A stretch of 17,380 nucleotides of DNA from NCBI GenBank assembly GCA_910586225.1, contig CAJUIL010000048.1, forward strand, positions 1 through 17,380. The letters are read 5' to 3'. Shown here in pieces: positions 1-8,294 of the stretch. Position numbers and translations under genes: made by a program. The notes beneath the pieces were generated by a model that ran no database searches, was not told the origin of the DNA, and saw only the letters and a list, made by a program, of their open reading frames with translations. Source of the DNA: an uncultured Eubacterium sp. GTDB taxonomy: Bacteria; Bacillota; Clostridia; Lachnospirales; Lachnospiraceae. Each line of letters opens with the position of its first letter. The stretch's first letter is position 1.

Positions 1-864
1 ATGATCGCCAATAAGAAAAATTTTAGAACTTACACATTTTACTTGACAAACCCTATAATTCCCTATATCCTTTAAAAACTCTTCTTTATTTTTTCTACCT
101 GAATAATAATCAGAAAGCTTACTGCTAATCTCCTCACTTTCCTTACTGTAGAATTTCCTCTCGCTTTGGACAATCTCATTTTTATACTTATAAGATACCG
201 TTTCATTACCAATACCGACAACCATATAATCCGGCGTCATCCTCTGCATCAGAGAATCTCTTGCAGTTTCATTGAAATGCGTGTATTCATTGATCATTCC
301 CTGGAAACCGTCCCTCATTTCTTCTGGGAGCATGGTATCCTTCATATTCTCCAAAAAACTCCTGCTGGCTTGCAGCAAAGCAACAGACTCAAAAGATGTA
401 CCTCTATAGCCGTCCTGATCATTTAAGGCATCAATCCTATCAGTAGCTTTTTTGACCTCTTCTTTGATAGCTTGTAATTGATCTTCTGATATGCTGGAGG
501 CATGATCATCCAACCATTCATTGAACACCTTATATTGATCTGTCGAATTGCGCTGGAATAAATTTTCTCCTCCAAAAATGGAATCCGCCTTCAGATCCAT
601 TTTAAACAGATTTTCCATTTTATACTCCGCTGGAATTTCCTGAATATCGCCAAATGTACAAAAACGGATCTGTTGTCTGAATCGTTCTGCCTTTTCCTTG
701 CCCGCAGTCAGAAGATTCTTTCCCTCTTTACTTATATCAACATCATCGCTAGCCGTCTTATCCCACATAGCACTCTCTGTATCAGCCTTTTTATTTGCCT
801 GCGCTACTGTGTTTACATATTCCGGTGAATACATTTTCCTTGTATCTACATAATCTATTTTCAT
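1..864 (-). CDS. Unrecognised protein, N-terminal 288 residues (C-terminus outside window)
   Basis: An open frame runs from an ATG at 864 to the window edge without a stop, so the gene is cut at its 3' end. A GGAGG ribosome site (876-880) lies 11 bases upstream of the ATG. The product starts MKIDYVDTRKMYSPEYV. It is hydrophilic and rich in Lys, Glu and Asp, and has no signal peptide or membrane segment near the start. Around residues 41-50 there is a VDISKEGKNLL stretch, resembling the (D)xxxIS.xGK pattern seen in FlgM-like and several uncharacterised Lachnospiraceae proteins; this is only a resemblance. The gene has its own promoter with the 20-bp direct-repeat operator shared with the RiPP operon and the operon at 15880, so it is probably co-regulated with them. 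I do not recognise a function. Confidence 0.75.
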   Translation of the reverse strand, partial: MKIDYVDTRKMYSPEYVNTVAQANKKADTESAMWDKTASDDVDISKEGKNLLTAGKEKAERFRQQIRFCTFGDIQEIPAEYKMENLFKMDLKADSIFGGENLFQRNSTDQYKVFNEWLDDHASSISEDQLQAIKEEVKKATDRIDALNDQDGYRGTSFESVALLQASRSFLENMKDTMLPEEMRDGFQGMINEYTHFNETARDSLMQRMTPDYMVVGIGNETVSYKYKNEIVQSERKFYSKESEEISSKLSDYYSGRKNKEEFLKDIGNYRVCQVKCVSSKIFLIGDH

Positions 865-936
865 AAAATAACATACCTCCAATATTTTCTAAGCTCAAAT
901 TGCCAAATCAATAAACTGTAATATAGGACCTGCTTT

Positions 937-1000
937 ATTTTATCAAACCCACTCCCCATCAACAATATAGGTTACAGAAAGCGGACAAATATTGCAGAAA
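937..1000 (-). promoter_or_regulatory. Promoter P1 with direct-repeat operator (LytTR-like site 1)
   Basis: Read on the plus strand, half-sites TTACAGAAA (972-980) and TTGCAGAAA (992-1000) repeat with a 20-bp period. Going down the minus strand, 6 bp separate the repeat from a -35 TTGTTG (960-965), followed by a 17-bp spacer and a -10 TAAAAT (937-942), about 73 bases before the ATG at 864. The geometry matches the sites at 8561 and 15994. The regulator type is inferred from geometry: direct repeats two helical turns apart abutting the -35 are typical of LytTR regulators. Confidence 0.7.
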
Positions 1001-1099
1001 ACGGTATCACAAAAAATCAGAGAAACTACACTGGTGACACACACAAGTGGTACATCAGCAATGCAGGGCATACCATATTCCAAGGTCAATTACAGCTTT

Positions 1100-1155
1100 A
1101 AAAATAAAAAAAGTGTCTGCCCAGCGGCAAAAAAACGCACCGCCGCCGGGCAGAC
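1100..1155 (-). terminator. Rho-independent terminator after the M15 peptidase gene
   Basis: GTCTGCCC (1115-1122) pairs with GGGCAGAC (1148-1155), and after one mismatch GCGGC (1124-1128) pairs with GCCGC (1142-1146). On the minus strand the hairpin is followed directly by a run of seven T and more T-rich sequence (1100-1112). It lies just past the stop at 1180 and ends the long minus-strand block. The rest of 865-1179 holds promoter P1 and no other gene that I can see. Confidence 0.9.
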
Positions 1156-1179
1156 CGATCATCCGTGTCCAAAAGCTTT

Positions 1180-1908
1180 TCAGTTTATGTTTGTATTGAC
1201 TCTTCTCTTCCCTTTATAGACCAGCGGCACCCAATACCCGGACTTCATCTGTCCCCAGACATTTTTCCCTACGTATTCCGTCCTGACCAGCCGAAACGTC
1301 CTTTTCTTCTTAAACACAGCATACCCTTGCTTTTTGCTGCATTTCTTTTTCACAGCATCCGAAAGCGTATGGTATGCAGTCAAGTTCGTAGACTTCGCCC
1401 CTGCGCTGGTTCTTAAATAACACGCCCGTGTCACGGTATAGCTTCGATCCGTTTCAAACACCGGATGCTTCACCCATTGCTCCCGGAAACGATCCGGCGT
1501 CCCATATCTCCTTTTTAACTCTGCTGTCGTACTCCCCCACTGAGGCAAATATAGATGCGGCTTATCCACCAGGCTTTTCCAATCCCCACCCCAGCCAAGA
1601 CCCAGTGATCTTGCAAGCGCGCCGACTTTTTCAAAAAAACTGCCAGCTGTATTGAACGCACCCGTCCCGTCATTGCGGTAAAAATCCGCCGCAATCCCCC
1701 ACTGGTGCTGGGAACTGTAGGTACTCCCTCTTGCATTCGTTACCTTGTTCCCTGGCTCCGTACGTCCCTGTGCATAAAGTGCATCCTGCTCCTGGATTGT
1801 CCGCAGACATTCTCCAATCCCAATCGGCAGGCCATTCTTACGGCATAGTGTCTGCAGCTCGGACAACTTCTGCTGAAGCTGCGGATGAAGTGCTCTGATA
1901 TCTCTCAT
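1180..1908 (-). CDS. M15-family cell-wall peptidase (endolysin-like L-alanyl-D-glutamate/D-Ala-D-Ala peptidase)
   Basis: The 242-residue product carries the zinc motif SQHQWGIAADF (residues 66-76: H68 and D75 as metal ligands, SxHxxGxAxD pattern) and the second metal histidine in DKPHL (H118), after a typical GLGWGGDW segment. These are hallmarks of M15 peptidases such as VanY, CwlK and phage endolysins, which cut peptidoglycan stem peptides. Residues from about 150 form a basic, aromatic C-terminal region that looks like an SH3-type wall-binding module. No signal peptide is visible, so export or release would need another route, as for phage lysins. The start is an ATG with a purine-rich GGATGG upstream. 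It lies 101 bases after the ABC exporter gene in the same direction with no clear terminator between, and is followed by a strong terminator. Whether it belongs to the peptide system or is independent cargo is open. Confidence 0.88.
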   Translation of the reverse strand: MRDIRALHPQLQQKLSELQTLCRKNGLPIGIGECLRTIQEQDALYAQGRTEPGNKVTNARGSTYSSQHQWGIAADFYRNDGTGAFNTAGSFFEKVGALARSLGLGWGGDWKSLVDKPHLYLPQWGSTTAELKRRYGTPDRFREQWVKHPVFETDRSYTVTRACYLRTSAGAKSTNLTAYHTLSDAVKKKCSKKQGYAVFKKKRTFRLVRTEYVGKNVWGQMKSGYWVPLVYKGKRRVNTNIN

Positions 1909-2009
1909 TTCTTTCCATCCTTTCTTCCTGTCCTTCGTATGGATTCCCTTTTATTCTATCTTATGGGATCTTTCCTACTGTGTGCCCTGCTGCTTTCAAA
2001 AGCCCCTGC

Positions 2010-3707
2010 TTACTCCAACATCATATCTAATTCATTCCATTTACCAATCAGATCTTCATATGATCCTAGATCAGCAACCTCTCCTTCCTTAAGTACAACA
2101 ATCTGATCCACTTTACTCAATATTTCTTTTTTATGTGTTATCACGATCACTGTTTTTTCTTTCAGTTTCGTATGCAGTAACCCGTTTATCTGCTGTTCTG
2201 AATAAGCATCTGTGTTTGAAGTAGCTTCATCAAATATGATGATCGGCTTATCATGCACCAATGCCCTTGCAAGCGCTATTTTCTGCTTCTGTCCACCGGA
2301 AAGCATTGCTCCGTTTTGCCCTACCACATGATCTAAGGAAACCTCCTTTATAAAATCTTCCAATCCACTGTCTTTGCAGGCGGCTTCTATGACTGTATGA
2401 TCTACTTGTTTATATAGACAAATATTATTTCTTATTGTGTCATTGAATAAATAGATCTGTTGGCTTACAACCGACACCATATTCCGATATTCTGATAATA
2501 ACAGATCCGAAATATTTTCAGACCCCAATAATATTTTACCGCCTGTCGGCTCATACATTCTCGTAAGCAGATGGATGATCGTTGTCTTTCCCGAACCATT
2601 GCGCCCGATGATGGCTGTTTTACTTCCTTTTGGAATTGATAGATCCATATTTCTTAAAATATACTTTTCTTTTTCATAGGCAAAAGAAACCTGCTCTAAT
2701 CTAAGATCATTCAGACACAAATCTGACTTTTTTCCATGATCCGGTTCTTCCTCCAATCCTAGAAATGCATAATATCTTTTGGTCGACGGAATAATTCCGG
2801 ATAATAGGTATCCTATGTTAAGGATTGCAGAAATCGGTCCTGTAACATAAGCGCTATAAGTAATGAAAGCAAACACGCTGCCTACAGAAAGCTTCCGATC
2901 GAATACCAAATTTGCACCCAATATGTACAGCAGCGTGGAAAGAAACTGTACCATGATGCTATCTACGATTATATTCCACTGACCCAACATATTCATCTGC
3001 TTTTGTTTTTCTATCATGCCATTTTGATTGCGCACAAATTCCTCATGCTTTTTATCAAAGATATGAAACAGCTTGATTTCCCGCACACCTCCTACAGTAT
3101 CTCCAAACCATTTAGCATACGTTTGATTACTTTTGATAAACTCATCCATCATCTCTTTTTGCTTTTTTGCAAAATATTTCATTACCAAACATTTAACTGG
3201 TATAAACAGAAGAACCAGGATTGTCATTCTAAAATCTATAATACATAAGCCAATAATACCGCCTGTCATGCTGAATGCCTGTGTAATAACAAAAAAAACG
3301 CTGCTGTCAGCAATCGATGTCATCTGGTTAATATCCATGTTAATATGATTCAAGGTTTCTGCATAATTCGTGTTATTGAAATAGTTTACCTGCAGCTTCA
3401 TAAGATGTGAAAAAGACTGTTCTGAAAGAAAATATCGAATCTTTGCCGAAATATCTACACGCTTCTTTTCCTTGATCATATCTATAAGAGAATTTATCAT
3501 ATAGATTACCATAGACACCAAGACCAGCTCTATCAAAAGCTTCTTATTCCCGCCAATAAAGCCATAGTCCATGATCCACCTGCTGATCAGCGGCACACAA
3601 AGATTTAGTCCAGTAGAAACGATCAGACAGCCCACAATCATAGTTATTGCTTTTTTGTAATTGCTCAATAGCAGAAGTAATCTTTTTACAGCCTCTTTGT
3701 TATCCAT
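2010..3707 (-). CDS. ABC exporter, fused permease and ATPase (type IV, peptide/lipid exporter class)
   Basis: The protein is 565 residues. An N-terminal six-helix transmembrane domain (about residues 15-315) is followed by a nucleotide-binding domain with Walker A GRNGSGKT (368-375), Q-loop VVSQQ (413-417), signature LSGGQ (469-473), Walker B IIIFDE (489-494) and H-loop His525. All catalytic elements are present, so it should be an active homodimeric exporter. It has no N-terminal C39 peptidase domain, so leader removal would depend on another protease, plausibly the S8 enzyme encoded just upstream. Its ATG overlaps the end of that gene by 8 bases, which indicates translational coupling. In this context it most likely exports the modified or cleaved cysteine-rich peptide made from 8438. 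Confidence 0.93.
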   Translation of the reverse strand: MDNKEAVKRLLLLLSNYKKAITMIVGCLIVSTGLNLCVPLISRWIMDYGFIGGNKKLLIELVLVSMVIYMINSLIDMIKEKKRVDISAKIRYFLSEQSFSHLMKLQVNYFNNTNYAETLNHINMDINQMTSIADSSVFFVITQAFSMTGGIIGLCIIDFRMTILVLLFIPVKCLVMKYFAKKQKEMMDEFIKSNQTYAKWFGDTVGGVREIKLFHIFDKKHEEFVRNQNGMIEKQKQMNMLGQWNIIVDSIMVQFLSTLLYILGANLVFDRKLSVGSVFAFITYSAYVTGPISAILNIGYLLSGIIPSTKRYYAFLGLEEEPDHGKKSDLCLNDLRLEQVSFAYEKEKYILRNMDLSIPKGSKTAIIGRNGSGKTTIIHLLTRMYEPTGGKILLGSENISDLLLSEYRNMVSVVSQQIYLFNDTIRNNICLYKQVDHTVIEAACKDSGLEDFIKEVSLDHVVGQNGAMLSGGQKQKIALARALVHDKPIIIFDEATSNTDAYSEQQINGLLHTKLKEKTVIVITHKKEILSKVDQIVVLKEGEVADLGSYEDLIGKWNELDMMLE

Positions 3708-5136
3708 CTTCTTCCTCCGTCAGTATTGATTTTATGATATCATATAGTTCCTCCACGTCGTTCCTATCAAGCGATCCTGATATTCTTTTCTCCATCTTTT
3801 CTCCCTCAAAGAAAAACTCCATGATACTGTGATCCTCCTCGTTATAAAGAACGATCTGCACATCACAGTCTGTATATACTTTCAAATATTTATCCTGAGC
3901 TTCCGCTGGAATACACCATATGACCAGATCACTCTGTTTATAAAAAGTCTGGCTTTCTATAAAATTTTTCCAAGCATCAATATCTGATACAGGCTCCGGC
4001 ATATATTCTATTGCATATAAGACACACTCCGGCTCCATATCTATCACATATGCATGATAACCACCATTGACAAAAGCCCTCTTTAATTCTGTGAGTAAAT
4101 AAAACTGATCTATTGTATCCTCGATTGCCAATATCACTACCGGAACTTCAAGACCATTTCCCTGATAATGATTATACTTGATCTGTCGCTGCCTCGTTTC
4201 TCTGCTCCAAATGAACCCCTGAATATTGATGTGATGAACATCCTCATTTCCAAGATATATTAAATTCTTATTTTTTATATCTAGTTCTTCCAAGTCAGAC
4301 ATAGAAAAAGCAATTACTGTATCTATTTCTTCCTGTATTGCATCATAGACTCCTGTAATCGTTTCAAAATAATACTTCTTTGCCCTGCTCTTAACTCCTC
4401 TGCCTGATAAATACGCCTTGCAGACCCAGTCTGGTTCATATCCCTCCTCTGCCAGTTTAACATGACTCTGCTCTTTTGCAAATTGTTTTAATTTTTTCAT
4501 GCTAACTATTTTATCATCTTTAAGCCTATTTGCAATCAAAGCACATATATATGGCGCTGCATAACTATTACTTAATAACGTCTTTGTCTCTTTATCATCT
4601 ATTCTGATGATATGTTCTGACGGTACGATCGAGTCAATTCCCATCTGTATATAATCTTTCGAATAATTTAAAGGGCTGTCTATCGTTGCCACACCGATTA
4701 CGTTTGTGAAACTAGCCGGATATGACACAAAACCTGAATTTGCAGTTGCCGCTATAATGATCATGCCATTAGCAGCACATTTATTGACCAGAACCTTTAA
4801 TTTTTCACAATCCCTAAAATCAGTTGTCCCTAAGCTCAGATTCACCAATCTTATTTGATTTTTAAGGCACCATTCCAATGCTGGATAAATTCTTTGGATC
4901 GCGCCTCTCCCATTTCCATCCAAAATCCTTATGCTGGTCAGCTGACAACCAGGACAATATTTCTCAAATATCAATGCACAGCTTGTCCCATGAGGAAATC
5001 GCTGCTCATCTATGATTTCTGTGTCTGCTATACAAGTATTGCTTTCATTAACAGTCATACTGTTTTCTAGTTTTCTATTTAATAACAACTCATTAATCCC
5101 ATTATCTATGATAGCAACTCTGATGGCCTGACTCAC
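3700..5136 (-). CDS. Subtilisin-like (S8) serine protease with a long C-terminal extension
   Basis: The 478-residue protein begins with a compact subtilase domain (about 1-235). The catalytic Asp is in VAIIDNGI (D11), the His in FPHGTSCA (H49), the oxyanion Asn in TANSG (N133) and the Ser in SNSYAAP (S191). The normal GTS before the serine is altered to NSY. There is no signal peptide or propeptide, so it is probably cytoplasmic. Residues about 235-478 are an acidic domain I do not recognise. The start is GTG, chosen because AGGAGG lies 6 bases upstream and the codon opens the conserved QAIRVAIID strand. It sits between the maturation genes and the exporter and overlaps the exporter by 8 bases, which suggests a leader peptidase for the RiPP precursor. 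That substrate is inferred. Confidence 0.88.
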   Translation of the reverse strand: MSQAIRVAIIDNGINELLLNRKLENSMTVNESNTCIADTEIIDEQRFPHGTSCALIFEKYCPGCQLTSIRILDGNGRGAIQRIYPALEWCLKNQIRLVNLSLGTTDFRDCEKLKVLVNKCAANGMIIIAATANSGFVSYPASFTNVIGVATIDSPLNYSKDYIQMGIDSIVPSEHIIRIDDKETKTLLSNSYAAPYICALIANRLKDDKIVSMKKLKQFAKEQSHVKLAEEGYEPDWVCKAYLSGRGVKSRAKKYYFETITGVYDAIQEEIDTVIAFSMSDLEELDIKNKNLIYLGNEDVHHINIQGFIWSRETRQRQIKYNHYQGNGLEVPVVILAIEDTIDQFYLLTELKRAFVNGGYHAYVIDMEPECVLYAIEYMPEPVSDIDAWKNFIESQTFYKQSDLVIWCIPAEAQDKYLKVYTDCDVQIVLYNEEDHSIMEFFFEGEKMEKRISGSLDRNDVEELYDIIKSILTEEEDG

Positions 5137-5160
5137 GACATACCTCCTAAAACAAACAGA

Positions 5161-5187
5161 CTGCGCACTAATTACTTAGTGCAGCAG
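5161..5187 (-). repeat. Small inverted repeat between the FlxA-like and protease genes
   Basis: On the minus strand GCACTAA and TTAGTGC form a 7-bp perfect stem around a 4-base loop, with partly matching CTGC/GCAG flanks. It lies 25 bases upstream of the protease GTG start in the widest gap of the operon (5137-5242). It is not followed by a T run, so it is more likely an mRNA processing, stabilising or attenuating hairpin than a terminator. Function unknown. Confidence 0.4.
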
Positions 5188-5242
5188 CCTACAAAATCTC
5201 TCATATATACAGAGCGGATATCTATCCCTTAGGTTACCACTC

Positions 5243-5979
5243 CTATAACCGGATGTCCAATGACACATAAGTCGTCTGCTGTGGCGCAGCTTCGCTTTCT
5301 GCCTGCATATCTGCACCCATCACACTTCTATCCCCATCTTTTTCTTTTGTGATCTTTGCGTCCTTATCGTCTGTTTCATCCCTGCTGTCTGTATTTGCAG
5401 CTTCATCCATTGTCTTGTTTGCGCCTGCCAGCGTAGAAAGCTGTGATGATGCCACTTCCTGTGCTTTCTGTTCCACCTCGGCAAGCTCTTCTTCCTTTTT
5501 CTGTGTATCGACGCCTCTAGCTTTATCCATCTTGATTTCAGATTGCAGGACTCCGGCTCTTCCTTCCATTTTTGTTGCCACGCTGCCCTGCACTTTTGCC
5601 TGTTTCATAGAACTGTCCGCAGAAATGATCGCTGTCATACCTGCCTGCGAAATTCCGGCGCTTTTGCCTGCTGTCTTTTTCTTAGAAGTTCCGCCAGCCA
5701 TATCGTCCATAGACGGACCCTTTGCCTGCTGTTTCTCCTTGCGCTGTTCTGCCTGATGCTTTCTTAACTGCATATTTAGATCGCTGATCTGCTGTTGGAT
5801 TTCCTGCCGCTTTTTCATCTTTTCTTCCAATGTCATATCCTCATTAGAAGAAAGCTCCTGTAACTGCTTCTGCGCATTTGCAATCTGGTTCTGAATATTT
5901 TTGCTGTAAGAATCTGTTGCCTGTTCATCCCAAGCTGGCCCGTTTGTGTATTTGCTCCGCTGATACCATTGATTGTCAT
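5243..5979 (-). pseudogene. FlxA-like coiled-coil protein, interrupted by a single-base frameshift
   Basis: Two frames together encode one protein. The natural start is the ATG at 5979, directly after the stop of the acyl-carrier gene, with AAGGAGG 8 bases upstream; it reads MTINGISGANTQTGQLGMN. From about 5922 homology continues in another frame as QATDSYSKNIQNQIANAQ, then LQELSSNEDMTLEEKMKKRQ, to a stop at 5243. Adding one C in AACAGG would join the frames. The downstream part from the internal ATG at 5836 (197 residues) has no good ribosome site. The protein is a Gln/Lys/Glu-rich coiled coil (IQQQISDLNMQLRKHQ) of the FlxA-like type common in Lachnospiraceae, with a low-complexity Asp/Glu/Lys region and a TYVSLDIRL end. 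Its role in the peptide operon is unknown. The frameshift could be genuine decay or an assembly error. Confidence 0.7.
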
Positions 5980-6240
5980 TTACATATCCTCCTTATTTAA
6001 ACATTTTATTATTATTGAAGAAATCCCCTCTATCGTTGCAAACTGCTGATTTTTTAGCTGTTCTTCAGGAATATCAATATTATAATCCTGTTGCACTTCC
6101 ATAAACAGATATACTAAACTTCTCGGTTCCAAATAATACGGCTTACCAAGCACATTAACATCGTTTTCCGTAATTTCTTTATTTGTTATCCTTAATATTT
6201 TGGAACATATATCCTTTTTTATTTTTTCTATCTCCGCCAT
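5980..6240 (-). CDS. Acyl-carrier-related protein of a peptide maturation system (TIGR04069-like)
   Basis: An 86-residue ACP-fold protein. The usual DSL prosthetic-group motif is present as RSL in LEPRSLVYLF (Ser41), followed by the helix-II pattern LFMEVQQDYNIDIPEE that is standard in carrier proteins. I chose the ATG at 6240 because GGGAG lies just upstream; an in-frame GTG at 6252 is possible but has that site inside it. It follows the TIGR04066-type gene by 12 bases and is followed immediately by the FlxA-like start. Acyl-carrier-related proteins are known partners of CcpM-type radical SAM maturases in CLI_3235/Clo7bot clusters (recalled family knowledge). Whether Ser41 carries phosphopantetheine cannot be told from sequence. 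Confidence 0.85.
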   Translation of the reverse strand: MAEIEKIKKDICSKILRITNKEITENDVNVLGKPYYLEPRSLVYLFMEVQQDYNIDIPEEQLKNQQFATIEGISSIIIKCLNKEDM

Positions 6241-6252
6241 AAACTCTCCCAC

Positions 6253-7356
6253 TTATATGATCGAAATGTTCGCGTATTCTTGCAGGGTATCGAGCAACTT
6301 ATGTATAGCATTCTTTTTACTGCCGTGATCATAGATATTGTAAACATCCAGTCCATTTGCTCTTTCCAATACGGATGATGTTTTGCAGGTTAAATACGAC
6401 AGCTTCTTGTCTGATTTTGATACTGCATAATTAAGCGCGTAATTGCTGATAAATATTTGATCTGTTTCATAACCATATTTATCATTGAGCCTTAGTTTCA
6501 ATGTATCTAAATATTCTGATAACGCATCTACATAAAGAGAGTTAAAAATAACATAATCCGGAATAATTGCATTAGAAACGTAAAAATTCGTTATCCCAAA
6601 ATGATTGTTAAAATATTCATCGAAAGCAAAAACACCGCCTGGCACTCCTATGATTATTACATCCGGTTTTTCTTTCATGTACAGCATCTTAACATATTTA
6701 TTAAACCCAATCATCTTTTCTCTTTCCGCATATCCGCTATGATCTAGCATAAAATCAGGAAAAGAGTGAAATCCCAAAGATTCACAATAATTTTTACTTC
6801 CAATCTGTGTTAAAGCATATCCGTGTTCTAATAATGCTTCTCTTAATTCCAGCTGCACATCAAACTTACAGCATCTCTCTCCTGATCCCAAAACCAATAT
6901 AATAGGCGCCGGAATATCTTCTATGCTTGTATCTTCCATCTCTATGTCAGCATATAAATTTAATTGATTTCCTGTGTATAGTTCCAAGTTGCGATTCCCA
7001 TATGCTTTTTTTTCTAATTGTTTTTCCAGACCAGCTTCCATTTTTCTAAACACAATAACTCTTTTACCATTATCCAAAACTCTCTCGATTTTTTCAGCAA
7101 TATCTGTACTATGCAACGGCAAAACAGACTCTGTAACTATCAAAACATCTATATCATTGACCAAACTATCAAAATCGCTTTTTACCAAAACATCCGTTTT
7201 TATGCCAACCTTATATCCTGCATCTTCATTTTCGTATCCCCAGCCTCTAGGTGCAACACACGCAATCATATCATCACCTGAAATATTCATCATGGAACTA
7301 TGTAGAAGTAAATGTAAGCTTGATACATCATATGGATATAATGCAATCCTTCTCAA
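6253..7356 (-). CDS. Peptide maturation system protein (TIGR04066-like)
   Basis: The 367-residue protein starts at a TTG codon supported by GGGAGG 8 bases upstream; no ATG fits the conserved start RRIALYPYD. It has no membrane segment or signal peptide. Visible conserved-looking blocks are the Rossmann-like VLGSGERCCKFDVQLELREA around residues 155-175 and PDVIIIGVPGG around 232-242, suggesting two nucleotide-binding-like alpha/beta halves. The combination with an acyl-carrier-related protein, a SPASM-type maturase and a cysteine-rich precursor matches the TIGR04066 family of clostridial peptide maturation proteins, whose reaction is not known. It is 21 bases downstream of the maturase stop and 12 bases upstream of the carrier ATG, so it is co-transcribed with both. 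Confidence 0.8.
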   Translation of the reverse strand: MRRIALYPYDVSSLHLLLHSSMMNISGDDMIACVAPRGWGYENEDAGYKVGIKTDVLVKSDFDSLVNDIDVLIVTESVLPLHSTDIAEKIERVLDNGKRVIVFRKMEAGLEKQLEKKAYGNRNLELYTGNQLNLYADIEMEDTSIEDIPAPIILVLGSGERCCKFDVQLELREALLEHGYALTQIGSKNYCESLGFHSFPDFMLDHSGYAEREKMIGFNKYVKMLYMKEKPDVIIIGVPGGVFAFDEYFNNHFGITNFYVSNAIIPDYVIFNSLYVDALSEYLDTLKLRLNDKYGYETDQIFISNYALNYAVSKSDKKLSYLTCKTSSVLERANGLDVYNIYDHGSKKNAIHKLLDTLQEYANISII

Positions 7357-7377
7357 ATTTCTTTCCTCCCATAAATT

Positions 7378-8262
7378 CTAAAGAAAATAAATATTATTAT
7401 CATCTGCCTCTACTTCCTTAATTAAACAGTAATCTTTAAACATATTTTCTGTCGCCTTTTTTACTGATCTGCAATGGGATATTCGCTTTTCGGCAGATAG
7501 TGAGTCTTCACTTTCTGAAAACATAATACACTGATAACAGTATCTACTGCACCAGCAGCTTTTACATTCCTCTTTCGTTGATTTTCCAACGTTTAATATA
7601 TCTTCAACACGCTCATAATCAAACCCGTTTTCAACATTTCCAATAACAATATCCTTGATATTCTCATTCAATTTTTCGCAAGGATAAAAATCGCCATTGA
7701 TATTTACAAATAGCTTATGCACTCCTGGAATACAAGGTCCGCCCGGATGTCCGATACTATGATAGGCGTACCCTACGCTTCGTCCTTTGAGCATCATTCT
7801 GATAAAATCATAATATGACTTCACGATCGTGGATATCTCTTTATCAGAAATCAAATTGCATTTATTCAATAAAAGCTTAAATACCTCATACTGATATGCG
7901 TTATCATAATTTTCGCTGGACAAAAGAAGTTCAGTATCCTTTATTCCTTCCTCTGCTATATCATTAAAAGTAGTATGAATATCCTTAATAATTTCATAGT
8001 TCGTAAAAAAATCATTTAGGCAGCCATAATCTGCTTTTCCATCAACAACACAGTTAAACATAATTTCTTTTATATATTCTGGAAAATGTTTCTGTATTAA
8101 CTGAATATTTTCAATTACCTTATCAAAGCTTCCTTTTCCGTCTGTTTTCGTTCTGTTTTTATCATGTAACTCACGTGGTCCATCCAGACTTATTGTGATT
8201 TTGAACTTATTTTTTACCAAAAAAGTGATTTTTTCCAAATCAAGCAGCGTTGCATTTGTTGT
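7378..8262 (-). pseudogene. 5'-truncated radical SAM/SPASM peptide maturase (CcpM-like)
   Basis: An open frame of 286 residues from a TTG at 8238 encodes the back half of a cysteine-rich-peptide radical SAM maturase. The KITISLDGP strand of the TIM barrel (residues 13-21) is followed by a SPASM-type cluster domain: C169, C187, then C225, C228, C230, C234, C237 and C256 in CIPGVHKLFVNINGDFYPCE, KEECKSCWCSRYCYQC and HC. Homology continues upstream as TTNATLLD to an in-frame TGA at 8263-8265 and then stops. The CX3CX2C motif that binds the AdoMet 4Fe-4S cluster and the GGEP region, roughly 150 residues, are missing, because the precursor gene ends only 30 bases further on. AAGGAG at 8285-8290 is probably the original ribosome site. 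As it stands the protein cannot do radical chemistry. It might still bind peptide through its SPASM domain. Confidence 0.85.
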
Positions 8263-8294
8263 TCATATAATATAACAGCCTTTTCTCCTTTTTC

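Noticed and set aside
5161..5187. The small hairpin as an operon-internal terminator
   Set aside because: The 7-bp stem has no T run, and a strong ribosome site and the coupled protease/exporter genes follow.
5349..5756. Plus-strand 135-residue open frame
   Set aside because: It is antisense to the FlxA-like gene; its Ser/Ala/Cys-rich composition is the mirror of the Gln/Lys/Glu codons, and it has no ribosome site.
5915..5930. Programmed ribosomal frameshifting in the FlxA-like gene
   Set aside because: No slippery heptamer, no nearby stop or pseudoknot arrangement; a single missing base explains the shift.
6974..7381. Plus-strand 135-residue open frame
   Set aside because: Antisense shadow of the TIGR04066-type gene with no start signal or recognisable domain.
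8263..8265. In-frame TGA before TTNATLLD as a selenocysteine or read-through codon
   Set aside because: Only 30 bases separate it from the precursor stop, so no N-terminal radical SAM domain could be upstream even with read-through, and no SECIS-like hairpin follows.
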